From an uncultured Prevotella sp. (GTDB taxonomy: Bacteria > Bacteroidota > Bacteroidia > Bacteroidales > Bacteroidaceae), in assembly GCA_934230685.1 (NCBI GenBank), contig CAKQFF010000029.1:1-17009 (forward strand): a stretch of DNA of 17,009 nt, written 5' to 3'. Under the pieces are notes generated by a model. That model saw only the letters and a list, made by a program, of their open reading frames with translations, did not search any database and was not told where the DNA came from. Each line of letters starts with the position of its first letter. Position 1 is the first letter of the stretch. Positions 7,941 through 15,282 of this stretch are shown here, one piece after another. The translations under genes and the position numbers were made by a program.

Positions 7941-7997
7941 TTCCCATCTCGTAAGAGAGCGGGATTACCGCGAGTCACTGTCTGATGACGACAAAAA

Positions 7998-8039
7998 GCA
8001 GCAACAATCCGATGCAAATTGGATGTTGCTGCTTTTTTT
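7998..8039. terminator. Bidirectional terminator between rpmH and the guanylyltransferase
   Basis: A stem of 7998-8010 with 8021-8032 (GCAGCAACA plus TCC, pairing with GGATGTTGCTGC, one bulged A) encloses a 10-base loop. A run of seven T follows on the plus strand, and five A precede the stem, giving a T-run on the minus strand. It lies between two convergent genes and can end both transcripts. Confidence 0.85.
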
Positions 8040-8059
8040 GTGTCTATAGAATATGTCTA

Positions 8060-9154
8060 TCAAACAAATTCCTCACCCTTCTTAAGCTGTATCTCGTTGA
8101 CGAGTCGGCGCACATTGGCCGAAGAGTCCTCCTTGCGGCAAATAAGCAGAACGTTGCCCTCTTCGGCAACGATATATCCGTCGAGTCCGGATATTACAGC
8201 AAGCCGGCCCTTGGGGAGCTTAATCACATTGCCATGAGAATCGTCGAGCACGGTATCAGTGTCGATAACCACATTGTCGCCCTCACCCTTCTGGCGTGCC
8301 TCATATATACTGTGCCATGTGCCAAGGTCGGCCCAGCCAAACTTGCCCCCCATCATGCACACGTTGTCCGACTTCTCAAGAATGCCATAGTCGATAGACA
8401 GATTGGGATAGGACGGGAAATTCTCGTGAACGAAGCGGTTCTCAGCCTCGAAGTCGTAGTTGCCATTGGCATCACGGCTGTCGAAATCGCGCATCACAAC
8501 AGGCAATATCTTGCAGAAGCACTCAAGCGAGTGGCGTGCGTTGGCAAGGAACATGCCAGTGTTCCAATAGAACTCACCGCTCTCCATGAACACACGGGCG
8601 AAATCGCGGTCGGGTTTTTCGGTGAACGAGCGCACATGATACACTCCATCCTCCACCTTATCACCCATCTGGATATAGCCATAGCCAGGCTCAGGACGCG
8701 TGGGCTTAACACCAATGGTAAGCATATAGTCGTTGTGGGCTACAAACTCAAAGCCGCGGTTGACAGCCTCCTCAAAGGCCTCATCGCCAATAATAGCCTG
8801 GTCGGACGGCACAACGATAACATTGGCATTGGGATTAATATTGAATATGCGGCGTGTACACCATGCCACACTCGGGGCTGTATTGCGGTGGATAGGTTCG
8901 GCAAGCAGCTGTATGGCGGTAAGCTCAGGCAGTTGCTCGCGCACTATGTCGGCATAAGCCTCATTAGTATTGACAAAAATGTTTTCTGGTGGAAGGATAC
9001 GGGCAAACCTGTCGTAGGTCTGTTGCAACTGCGTGCGACCGCTTCCGAAGAAATCAATAAACTGCTTCGGATACTCCTCGCGACTGCAAGGCCAAAGACG
9101 GCGACCCTTACCACCGGCAAGGATGACACAATAATTGTTGTTTGTTTCTTTCAT
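8060..9154 (-). CDS. manC: Mannose-1-phosphate guanylyltransferase
   Basis: This 364-residue enzyme makes GDP-mannose from mannose 1-phosphate and GTP, feeding mannose and fucose into surface glycans. I start it at the ATG at 9154; the further upstream in-frame start at 9172 is TTG. The nucleotidyltransferase signature GGKGRRLWPCSREEYPKQF lies at residues 14-32, EPIHRNTAP at about 87-95, and the metal-site PSD at about 117-119. FTEKPD and the FYWNTGMF stretch follow, as is typical of the family. The C-terminal phosphomannose isomerase domain of bifunctional homologues is absent, so this is the single-function form. It stands alone, convergent with rpmH, and is not embedded in a capsule cluster in this window. 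The minus-strand glycosyltransferase at 5741-6754 could use its product, but that is inference. Confidence 0.95.
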   Translation of the reverse strand: MKETNNNYCVILAGGKGRRLWPCSREEYPKQFIDFFGSGRTQLQQTYDRFARILPPENIFVNTNEAYADIVREQLPELTAIQLLAEPIHRNTAPSVAWCTRRIFNINPNANVIVVPSDQAIIGDEAFEEAVNRGFEFVAHNDYMLTIGVKPTRPEPGYGYIQMGDKVEDGVYHVRSFTEKPDRDFARVFMESGEFYWNTGMFLANARHSLECFCKILPVVMRDFDSRDANGNYDFEAENRFVHENFPSYPNLSIDYGILEKSDNVCMMGGKFGWADLGTWHSIYEARQKGEGDNVVIDTDTVLDDSHGNVIKLPKGRLAVISGLDGYIVAEEGNVLLICRKEDSSANVRRLVNEIQLKKGEEFV

Positions 9155-9206
9155 GTCATTATCGGTTTTCAAATAGATTTCAATAAATGTTTATTGTAGG
9201 ACATGA

Positions 9207-9237
9207 CGAAGTTAGTTATTTCTTGCGAAAGAGCCAA
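9207..9237 (-). promoter_or_regulatory. Weak promoter candidate for manC
   Basis: On the minus strand TTGG (9237-9234) is followed after 19 bases by TAACTTCG (9214-9207). Each element has one mismatch to TTTG and TAnnTTTG, with correct spacing. It would start transcription near 9201, about 47 bases before the manC ATG. Confidence 0.4.
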
Positions 9238-9305
9238 GATATTAGCCCGATTTTAAATCGAATTTATCCTAAATGAACAATTATTAGGATTTTCTGCCCA
9301 AAAAT

Positions 9306-9336
9306 TTTGCAGAACCGAAAATTTGTATTACCTTTG
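9306..9336 (+). promoter_or_regulatory. Consensus Bacteroidetes promoter for tRNA-Leu
   Basis: TTTG at 9306-9309 and TACCTTTG at 9329-9336 are separated by exactly 19 bases, the same geometry as the rpmH promoter. The -7 element ends 19 bases before the mature tRNA, so the 5' leader removed by RNase P should be short. Confidence 0.8.
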
Positions 9337-9355
9337 CACTCGCTAAAACGCCAAC

Positions 9356-9437
9356 GCCCAGATGGCGGAATCGGTAGACGCGCTGGTCTCAAACACCAGT
9401 GGAGCAATCCATCCCGGTTCGATCCCGGGTCTGGGTA
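9356..9437 (+). tRNA. tRNA-Leu (anticodon CAA)
   Basis: The 82-base cloverleaf has an acceptor stem GCCCAGA (9356-9362) pairing with TCTGGGT (9430-9436), with one G-T pair at the end. The D arm contains GGCGGAATCGGTAGACGC. The anticodon stem CTGGT/ACCAG encloses loop CTCAAAC, giving anticodon CAA at 9390-9392, which reads UUG. The long variable arm TGGA-GCAA-TCCA confirms a class II tRNA. The T arm is CCCGG-TTCGATC-CCGGG. The discriminator base is A at 9437 and CCA is not encoded (CAA follows), so it must be added afterwards. Confidence 0.97.
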
Positions 9438-9442
9438 CAAGC

Positions 9443-9488
9443 AAAACGGCTAAGAAGTTGAACAAACTCTTAGCCGTTTTCTTTTTTT
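9443..9488 (+). terminator. Intrinsic terminator after tRNA-Leu
   Basis: The perfect 13-base arms AAAACGGCTAAGA (9443-9455) and TCTTAGCCGTTTT (9468-9480) flank a 12-base loop and are followed by CTTTTTTT. It starts 6 bases after the tRNA and closes a one-gene unit. Confidence 0.9.
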
Positions 9489-9515
9489 ATGCCGCAAAAA
9501 TTCTTTCCATAAAAA

Positions 9516-9547
9516 CTTGATTATTAAAATTTATTGGTGTAACTTTG
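9516..9547 (+). promoter_or_regulatory. Promoter for the small Rpn-tail gene
   Basis: TAACTTTG at 9540-9547 matches TAnnTTTG exactly, and CTTG at 9516-9519 sits 20 bases upstream as a near-match to TTTG. The start of transcription would be near 9553, leaving a leader of about 20 bases. It lies after the tRNA terminator, so the small gene has a promoter of its own. Confidence 0.6.
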
Positions 9548-9573
9548 CCACGTAGACTTTAATTTTATCAGTT

Positions 9574-9801
9574 ATGAGACAATCAGAAGAACGATATATT
9601 AAACACGAAGACAGCAAAAAGGCTTATCGTGATATTAAGAACTCTATAGATACAGCAAGAAGAGAGAGAGTGGAAGAAGGAATAAACATTACAAACGCAA
9701 CAATCGCCAAACGTATGATTTCAGACGGAGTTGACATTGAATTTGTAATGAAATATACGGGGATGACAAAAGAACAAATAGAGAAGTCTATAAACAAGTA
9801 A
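9574..9801 (+). CDS. Small protein resembling the C-terminal tail of Rpn-family nucleases
   Basis: This 75-residue, highly charged protein begins MRQSEERYIKHEDSKKAYRD. Its middle, IKNSIDTARRERVEEGI, and its end, AKRMISDGVDIEFVMKYTGM then TKEQIEKSI, match what I know of the tail of Rpn/PD-(D/E)XK nuclease family proteins (YRDxxNxIDTAxxEGxEEG, then AKxMxxxGxxIExIxxxTGLxxEEI). The nuclease domain that normally precedes this tail is absent, and nothing upstream encodes it. The gene is nonetheless tidy: it has an exact -7 promoter motif, a short leader, an ATG and a hairpin downstream. It is visibly more AT-rich than its neighbours, which suggests transfer. In E. coli rpn genes, a short C-terminal product made from an internal start inhibits the full-length nuclease; a similar inhibitor role here is inference. 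A relic of a lost rpn gene is the alternative. Confidence 0.7.
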   Translation: MRQSEERYIKHEDSKKAYRDIKNSIDTARRERVEEGINITNATIAKRMISDGVDIEFVMKYTGMTKEQIEKSINK

Positions 9802-9830
9802 AAGTCTAATTCTATCTATTGAATATACAA

Positions 9831-9893
9831 TTAGCCATAAAACCATAGGAGATCAAGCAGAGACTGTTCACCCCCCTATGGTTTTATGGCTAA
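9831..9893. terminator. Perfect 19-bp inverted repeat between convergent genes
   Basis: Arms TTAGCCATAAAACCATAGG (9831-9849) and its exact complement (9875-9893) enclose a 25-base loop containing a run of six C partly within the arm boundary. It lies 29 bases past the small gene's stop and 4 bases from the lyase stop, so it may end both transcripts. No T-run follows the stem on either strand, which is atypical for an intrinsic terminator. A mobile-element end remnant is possible. Confidence 0.6.
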
Positions 9894-9897
9894 AAAT

Positions 9898-12786
9898 TTA
9901 ATGTACTAAAGTAAATTCCACTGGCTGTCCATGCTGGCAAGTCACACTCACTACAGTTTCTGCATTGTTCTGCTGCACAGAAACCTTGGCATTAGGCGTG
10001 GCGAGCGACCATTTACCCTTCAGAGTTATCTGCTTGATGATTGGGCGACTTGGTTCCTTTGTTGTGAATGTCTTCTCCGAGATATTCAAGTTAGGGTCGC
10101 ACACGCTGAGCAGGAATCCCCTACCCTCCTGCCTTCTCATCACCATTGTCTCGGCAGGGATAGAACTGAACAGCTCGTCGTTCTTAGGCAGATAATTCTC
10201 GAAAGCAGCGTAGGCAGTAATGCCAGTAAGAGCATCCTTCACCACATGAGCCCTATTGTCCTTCTGGATGATGCTGTAAGGCGACTTGCGGCTTACGGCA
10301 TCCAGTTCCTCCTTGGTAGGCTGCACAAGCACAAGATACTCGTAGGCGGCATCCTTAGGAGCCACACCGTGGTTGATGAAGGCAGAGGCAAATGTTCCCT
10401 CAGTAGGCTTGCGCGTCTTCTCATTACGCGACTCCTGCTGGGCAATTCGCACCTCAACATTATCACCCTTCACGAAGTAATAGTTGTTGTAGCCGTCCTG
10501 GATGCAATGACTCTTGCCATCGCCAAGCACCTCACTGAACAACTCGTTCTTCCTTTTCGCGTCAACATAAATGTCGCTCTTGCCTTTCTGGAAAGTGCTC
10601 TGGAAGAGCGTCGTCTCCGTAGGATAAGAGCCATTGCTGTTGCTGATGCCCGTGCCGAGACACACCATGCGGTTGTCGAAACAGAACACCGACTTGCGAG
10701 CCACAAAGTCGGGAGTAAAGTTCTTGAACTTGCGCTCCATCAGTTTCATGGCAAACATACCATTCTTGCCCTCAAGCGAGCTTGAGCCAGAGAAGTTCTC
10801 CTTTGAGCGTGCCATCATTGTGCCAGGCAGCGGACTGTCGAGCAACTCGTATGGCAGATGGATAGTAGTGGTGCCAGGCAGACGGTTCCAATCCCATCCG
10901 TTCTCATCAAACCCACTTGCCTTGCGCGAGGGATAACCCATTATCTGCACAGAGCCATAACTCTGGTAGCGTCCGTAGCGATTGTCCTTCTTGTAAATCT
11001 CAGAGCCCCACACATCCGTGGTGTAACCCTTCAGCGTAACCATCCAGTCGTTGCGGCGGAATATGCCAGCCGAACCGTAGTTGTAGACAAAGAAACCCTG
11101 AGGAGCCTTGGCGGCGGTGATGCCTTCCTTCTTGAAGTAGCGTGCCTCAGGAGTATCCTCATGGCATAGGCGCAGATAGTCGGCAGCAAGATGATGGTCG
11201 AACGTGTTGCCTTCGCCCGAGAGGTCGCCGGCAAGAGCAAGATAGGCAAAGGAGGCAATGTCATCCCCCTTCATCGAGGAGCCGAAAGGATGGCGTCCGC
11301 TAATGCCCACGCCCCACTCATACAGGTTGCTGTAGTTGCGCATTGACAGGAAAGCCGACTTCAACACTTGTCGAGCCTCAACGGTAGGCACATAGCGGGT
11401 GTGACTTGTAAGCCCCACATACTGTCCTAACATGGCAAGCACACCCGTGGTATAGGCAGGATAGAAACCACCGTGGTGGAAAGTGGTGCCATCCACCTTT
11501 ATACCTCCAATAGTGCCAGGAGTGTATTGCAACGAACCGCTAAGCCAACGTGTAAATCCCGCCATGGCACGCGCCCGCTCACACTCATCCACAAACAAGA
11601 GAGCCGACACTGTGCGTGCCATAAGCAGAGTGTGCCAACTGTCAAGCAACTCATCGCGTCCGTCCTGAGCGGGGAGTCGCGTCTCCTGCAATGCCGACCA
11701 GAACACAAGAGCCGAGATAATGTTGTCGCGGTTCTTAGCCTTCCATATAGCGTCGCGCATAAGCCATGCCGTAGTGTAGATCTTGCGCACCTGATAGCCA
11801 TAATGATGATTGGTGCCCATACCGCTGCCAAAGGCAAAACCCTGGTTGATGGCATAATCCCACACGAGGAAATAGTTCTGAGCCGACTGCGAGGAATGGT
11901 TGTAATAGGCATCATAGGCAAAGCCCGAAAGCATATCCTCCAAGTCGTTGAGAGTAAGCTCACCCTTCTTCTTGTTAAGTTCGTCAGGCGCAACGATAGG
12001 AGCACCCGTGAACCCATCGCCCGAAGCATGGATGTTGGCCTTGCGGAAAGTGTTGTAGGCCTTGGCAACCTGCTTTTTAGGAGCCTCTTGTATGTCGAGC
12101 ATTTCGGTGAGACGTTTCTCCACAGTGGCAAGGTCCTTCTTCTCGTCGGCAGAGAGTTGCTTGGCCAAAGGCAAGTCGTATTTATACTGCTCCCATTGCC
12201 ACACACGGCACCAATGCCATAAGTCGCGGTAGCTCAGAGAATTGTTAGACGGCATCTGCAGGTCGGGAGTAGTGCGGTCGTTGATCTTCTTAACGGGGAA
12301 AGTGAGTCGGTCGAGGAACACACGTCCCTTGCGGTTGGGCGCAACGATACGGTAGCCAGCAATCTCCTTTTCCTTCATGTCGCCCTGCATGTGCTTGAAG
12401 CTAATCCAACAGGCACGCCATCCGGCAGAATAAAGGCGGAAAGCAAAGCTGTAGGACACATGGCCAGAAGGAGAATAGAACTCAAAGCGAAGGGAATCCT
12501 GCTGAGGTTTCTCGTTGTAAATCCACAAAGTAATGCCGTTGTCATCTTTCAGCGTGAACGCCTTGTCAAGCTTCACATCCAACTTGCTACCCACAGAGAA
12601 CGACCATTCCAAGCTCTTGCTGCCCTCCTTGTAGAAGGAAGGCGACAAGGTCAATTCCTTCATCTTAGAGCATTTGAAGTTTTGCGGAACAGCCTCCTCG
12701 AAGCCCTCGAATTGGGCAAAAGCCGGAGAGTTTGCCGCACTGGCGAATAGTAGAGAAAATAGTAATTTAATGAACTTTCGTGACAT
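9898..12786 (-). CDS. Secreted PL8 polysaccharide lyase, chondroitinase-like
   Basis: This 962-residue protein has a type I signal peptide (MSRKFIKLLFSLLFASAANS to AFA, cut before Q25), so it is probably periplasmic. The layout follows chondroitin ABC lyases: a galactose-binding-like N domain (about 25-170), an alpha/alpha toroid (about 180-545), and C-terminal beta-sandwich domains (from about 560). FHHGGFYPAY at 436-445 supplies H438 and Y445, SGRHPF supplies R498, and WGSEIYKKDNRYGRYQSYG supplies E596. These fit the His/Tyr/Arg/Glu set of Proteus chondroitinase ABC in order and spacing, from memory. NGWDWNRLPGTTT at 629-641 is another family signature. It should cleave uronic-acid-containing glycosaminoglycans (chondroitin or hyaluronan type) by beta-elimination; substrate preference cannot be read. 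No sulfatase, SusC/SusD pair or unsaturated glucuronyl hydrolase is adjacent. It is divergent from the porin. Confidence 0.93.
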   Translation of the reverse strand: MSRKFIKLLFSLLFASAANSPAFAQFEGFEEAVPQNFKCSKMKELTLSPSFYKEGSKSLEWSFSVGSKLDVKLDKAFTLKDDNGITLWIYNEKPQQDSLRFEFYSPSGHVSYSFAFRLYSAGWRACWISFKHMQGDMKEKEIAGYRIVAPNRKGRVFLDRLTFPVKKINDRTTPDLQMPSNNSLSYRDLWHWCRVWQWEQYKYDLPLAKQLSADEKKDLATVEKRLTEMLDIQEAPKKQVAKAYNTFRKANIHASGDGFTGAPIVAPDELNKKKGELTLNDLEDMLSGFAYDAYYNHSSQSAQNYFLVWDYAINQGFAFGSGMGTNHHYGYQVRKIYTTAWLMRDAIWKAKNRDNIISALVFWSALQETRLPAQDGRDELLDSWHTLLMARTVSALLFVDECERARAMAGFTRWLSGSLQYTPGTIGGIKVDGTTFHHGGFYPAYTTGVLAMLGQYVGLTSHTRYVPTVEARQVLKSAFLSMRNYSNLYEWGVGISGRHPFGSSMKGDDIASFAYLALAGDLSGEGNTFDHHLAADYLRLCHEDTPEARYFKKEGITAAKAPQGFFVYNYGSAGIFRRNDWMVTLKGYTTDVWGSEIYKKDNRYGRYQSYGSVQIMGYPSRKASGFDENGWDWNRLPGTTTIHLPYELLDSPLPGTMMARSKENFSGSSSLEGKNGMFAMKLMERKFKNFTPDFVARKSVFCFDNRMVCLGTGISNSNGSYPTETTLFQSTFQKGKSDIYVDAKRKNELFSEVLGDGKSHCIQDGYNNYYFVKGDNVEVRIAQQESRNEKTRKPTEGTFASAFINHGVAPKDAAYEYLVLVQPTKEELDAVSRKSPYSIIQKDNRAHVVKDALTGITAYAAFENYLPKNDELFSSIPAETMVMRRQEGRGFLLSVCDPNLNISEKTFTTKEPSRPIIKQITLKGKWSLATPNAKVSVQQNNAETVVSVTCQHGQPVEFTLVH

Positions 12787-12826
12787 AGAAGTCTTTATTA
12801 AAATAAGGTAATCAATTTTTATTTTA

Positions 12827-12834
12827 CAAATTTA
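12827..12834 (-). promoter_or_regulatory. Promoter -7 element for the PL8 lyase
   Basis: The minus strand reads TAAATTTG, an exact TAnnTTTG, 40 bases before the ATG at 12786. The -33 position has no TTTG, which would fit a promoter needing an activator. No operator could be identified. Confidence 0.5.
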
Positions 12835-12921
12835 CTTGGTATCTGGCTCATGGGGTGGATAGATTGTACAAAAAAATGGAGAAATAATACATCCGACGCA
12901 TCATAAACCAGTTTTTATTCA

Positions 12922-12929
12922 TATCTTTG
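12922..12929 (+). promoter_or_regulatory. Promoter -7 element for the porin-transporter unit
   Basis: TATCTTTG matches TAnnTTTG exactly and lies 44 bases before the porin ATG at 12974. No -33 TTTG is present at the usual spacing. It is divergent from the lyase promoter, with about 90 bases between the two. Confidence 0.55.
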
Positions 12930-12973
12930 CCAATATTTAAAAAACAACCAAAAATCCTTAAACCACAATATTT

Positions 12974-14002
12974 ATGAAACTATCCATTACTCTACTTGCC
13001 AGCCTGCTATGCATGGCAACGCCAACACTTGCCGAAGACGACACACCCAACCTAAACGTTGACCTGCTGACACGCATCAGCTACCTGAACGACCGTGTGG
13101 ACAATCAGATAAGACACGACGCCTCGGGATTCAAAGGCGAATACTTCCTGCTGAGTGTCAGCGGACAGCTGAACGACCGCATCTCCTACGCATGGCGACA
13201 GCGAATAAACCAGAAGAAAGAAAACAACGAGATGTTTGACGCCACCGACTGGCTGTATGTAGACTACAAGATGAACAACCACTGGAATGTGGCAGCCGGA
13301 AAGCAAGTGGCTATGGTGGGAGGTTATGAGTACGACCGCTGCCCTATCGACATATATCTGTCTTCGGAATTCTGGAACAACATAGCACCATTCCAATTTG
13401 GAGCGAGCGCCACCTACACCACCAACAACGGCAAGAGCCGCTACACGGCACAGGTGACACAAAGCCTGTTCAACACCCCTGACAACCGCGACATGCTTGC
13501 CTATCATCTTCACTGGGCAGGCAACTACGGATGGCTGAACACTCTATATTCAGTCAACATGATTGAATATACACCCAAGCATTTCATATCATACATAGCC
13601 CTCGGCAACAAATTCAACGCAGGCAACGCCTCGCTTGAGCTTGACTTCATGAACCGTGCAGCAAGCCACCAGACATTCCTGCTGAAAGACTGCTCGGTGA
13701 TGGCGCGACTCGACTACAGACTGATACCGCAGCTCGGACTATACGGCAAGTTCACATACGACGTAAACCGCACCGACTCGGATGCCGACATGTGTGTGCA
13801 TTCGGGCACAGAGATGACAGCCTATGGCGGAGGAGTGGAGGTATTCCCAATTAAAGGCAGGTCGGACGTGCGTGTAAGCCTTGGCATGTCGCACACTACT
13901 GGCACCAACAGTAACCCCTCAGGCACATTGAAAGACAATCAGACCACCGTGCGCTTGGCATTTGTAGCCAAGCTGCATCTGCTATCGTGGAAAAGCAAAT
14001 AG
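12974..14002 (+). CDS. Outer-membrane beta-barrel porin, OprO/OprP-like
   Basis: This 342-residue protein has a signal peptide (MKLSITLLASLLCMATPTLA, cut near residue 20). The mature chain has alternating polar/hydrophobic strands with short turns through to the C-terminus, as in an outer-membrane barrel. Examples are YFLLSVSGQLNDRISYAWRQ, WLYVDYKMNNHWNVAAGKQV and VRLAFVAKLHLLSW. The opening followed by a paired strand and GKQ segment resembles the phosphate-selective porin O/P family found in Bacteroidetes, but selectivity cannot be read and I hold the family name loosely. It ends 81 bases before the inner-membrane transporter gene on the same strand, with only heptamer repeats between, so the two are probably one operon and may move the same solute across both membranes. 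Confidence 0.75.
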   Translation: MKLSITLLASLLCMATPTLAEDDTPNLNVDLLTRISYLNDRVDNQIRHDASGFKGEYFLLSVSGQLNDRISYAWRQRINQKKENNEMFDATDWLYVDYKMNNHWNVAAGKQVAMVGGYEYDRCPIDIYLSSEFWNNIAPFQFGASATYTTNNGKSRYTAQVTQSLFNTPDNRDMLAYHLHWAGNYGWLNTLYSVNMIEYTPKHFISYIALGNKFNAGNASLELDFMNRAASHQTFLLKDCSVMARLDYRLIPQLGLYGKFTYDVNRTDSDADMCVHSGTEMTAYGGGVEVFPIKGRSDVRVSLGMSHTTGTNSNPSGTLKDNQTTVRLAFVAKLHLLSWKSK

Positions 14003-14010
14003 GGTTATTA

Positions 14011-14065
14011 TTAATGTTAAATGTTGAATGTTAAGTGTTAAATGTTAAATGTTAATTGTTGAATG
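14011..14065 (+). repeat. Degenerate heptamer tandem repeat (TTRAWKG)
   Basis: Seven consecutive 7-base units occupy 14017-14065: TTAAATG, TTGAATG, TTAAGTG, TTAAATG, TTAAATG, TTAATTG and TTGAATG. A six-base unit TTAATG precedes them at 14011, and imperfect TTAAT/TTAATG copies continue to about 14079. The array fills the space between the porin stop and the transporter start. It has no spacers, so it is not CRISPR. Length variation by slippage could alter the porin-transporter spacing. Confidence 0.85.
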
Positions 14066-14083
14066 GTTAATAATTAATGAGCT

Positions 14084-15241
14084 ATGAGTAAGAACAATCA
14101 AAAAAGCAAACCGCTCATTCCGAGTGGCGTATGGTGCATCACATCGGTAATAGTGCTCTTCGGCTATCTTGGCATGGTGATGGGTGTGCCCAACATGCTC
14201 AACACGATAATGAAGACAGCCCACGACCTATTGCTCAACACGGTGTTCTACTTGATGAGCATATGCGTGATAACAGGAGCCATAGGCAAGGTGTTTGTGG
14301 AATTTGGCGTGGTGGCATTGCTTGAGCGCACACTAAGGCCATTGATGCGCCCTATATTCAATCTGCCAGGCGTAACGTCGTTGGGAGCCGTAATGACATT
14401 CCTTTCAGACAACCCAGCCATTATCTCGCTCGCACACGACAAGCGTTTTGCAAGCTACTTCAAGAAATACCAATTCATATCGCTCACCAACTTCGGAACA
14501 GCCTTCGGCATGGGCTTGCTCGTGATAGTGTTTATGGCAAGCCAAGGCTACTATGCCGCCCCACTTATCGGACTGTTTGGCGCTTGTTGCGGATGCGTGT
14601 GCTCCACCCGACTGATGCAACGGTTTGTGCTGAAAGCCTATCCGCAGTATGCCACCGAGGATGCCGTATCGGCAGAGGATATAGAAGAGGAAAAGGAAGA
14701 AGACGAGAAGAGCGAGAAGACAGTCTTCATACGCTTGCTCAACGCCATGCTCGATGGCGGACGAAGTGGTGTGGAAGTGGGCGTTGCCATTATCCCCGGT
14801 GTGCTTATCATCTCTACCTTTGTGATGATATTCACATTCGGAGCCGGAGCCGACGGAACATACAATGGCTCAGCCTACCAAGGCGTAGAACTGCTGCCTT
14901 GGCTTGCCAACAAGGTAGACTTTGTGTTTGAATGGCTGTTTGGATTCCACGATCCTCATCTTGTGGCATTCCCTATCACAGCTCTTGGTGCCGTGGGTGC
15001 GGCCTTGAGTCTTATACCGGGCTTTATCGCTCATGGATGGATTGACGGCAACGCTATCGCTGTATTCACAGCCATTGGTATGTGTTGGAGTGGATTCCTT
15101 AGCACCCATACTGCCATGCTCGACTCCATAGGCTATCGCGACCTTACGCCCAAAGCCATCATGGCACATTTCTGCGGAGGTCTGGTTGCAGCGATAACAG
15201 CCCATTGGATGTTCTTTCTGTATATATGTGTCGCAGGATAA
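14084..15241 (+). CDS. Inner-membrane transporter with nucleoside-recognition (Gate) domains
   Basis: This 385-residue integral membrane protein has two hydrophobic halves joined by an acidic linker (residues about 190-212, EDIEEEKEEDEKSEK). Each half contains a Gate-type segment. The first has MTFLSDNPAIISL at about 105-117, and the second has NAMLDGGRSGVEVGVAIIPG at about 220-239. The closing part includes FPITALGAVGAALSL and HTAMLDSIGYRDL. This pattern fits the nucleoside-recognition/SpmA-SpmB-like superfamily, and resembles the group that databases label CD0519/CD1768 family membrane proteins (from memory). The substrate is unknown. It follows the porin on the same strand and ends in a strong terminator. 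Confidence 0.85.
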   Translation: MSKNNQKSKPLIPSGVWCITSVIVLFGYLGMVMGVPNMLNTIMKTAHDLLLNTVFYLMSICVITGAIGKVFVEFGVVALLERTLRPLMRPIFNLPGVTSLGAVMTFLSDNPAIISLAHDKRFASYFKKYQFISLTNFGTAFGMGLLVIVFMASQGYYAAPLIGLFGACCGCVCSTRLMQRFVLKAYPQYATEDAVSAEDIEEEKEEDEKSEKTVFIRLLNAMLDGGRSGVEVGVAIIPGVLIISTFVMIFTFGAGADGTYNGSAYQGVELLPWLANKVDFVFEWLFGFHDPHLVAFPITALGAVGAALSLIPGFIAHGWIDGNAIAVFTAIGMCWSGFLSTHTAMLDSIGYRDLTPKAIMAHFCGGLVAAITAHWMFFLYICVAG

Positions 15242-15244
15242 AAA

Positions 15245-15281
15245 AGTAGCGGAGGTATGAGGCCTCCGCTACTTTTTTTTT
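15245..15281. terminator. Bidirectional terminator after the transporter
   Basis: AGTAGCGGAGG (15245-15255) pairs perfectly with CCTCCGCTACT (15263-15273) around a 7-base loop. A long T-run follows on the plus strand, and an A-run precedes it, giving a T-run on the minus strand. It separates two convergent genes and should end both transcripts; the minus-strand gene stops 2 bases beyond the T-run. Confidence 0.92.
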
Positions 15282-15282
15282 A

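Noticed and set aside
7985..9199. A 404-codon open frame on the plus strand opposite manC.
   Set aside because: It starts inside the rpmH terminator and is antisense to a well-supported guanylyltransferase. Its protein has no recognisable motif.
9356..9900. Integration of a mobile element at tRNA-Leu.
   Set aside because: I saw no second copy of the tRNA 3' end and no integrase. The tRNA has an intact terminator, and only one small gene looks foreign.
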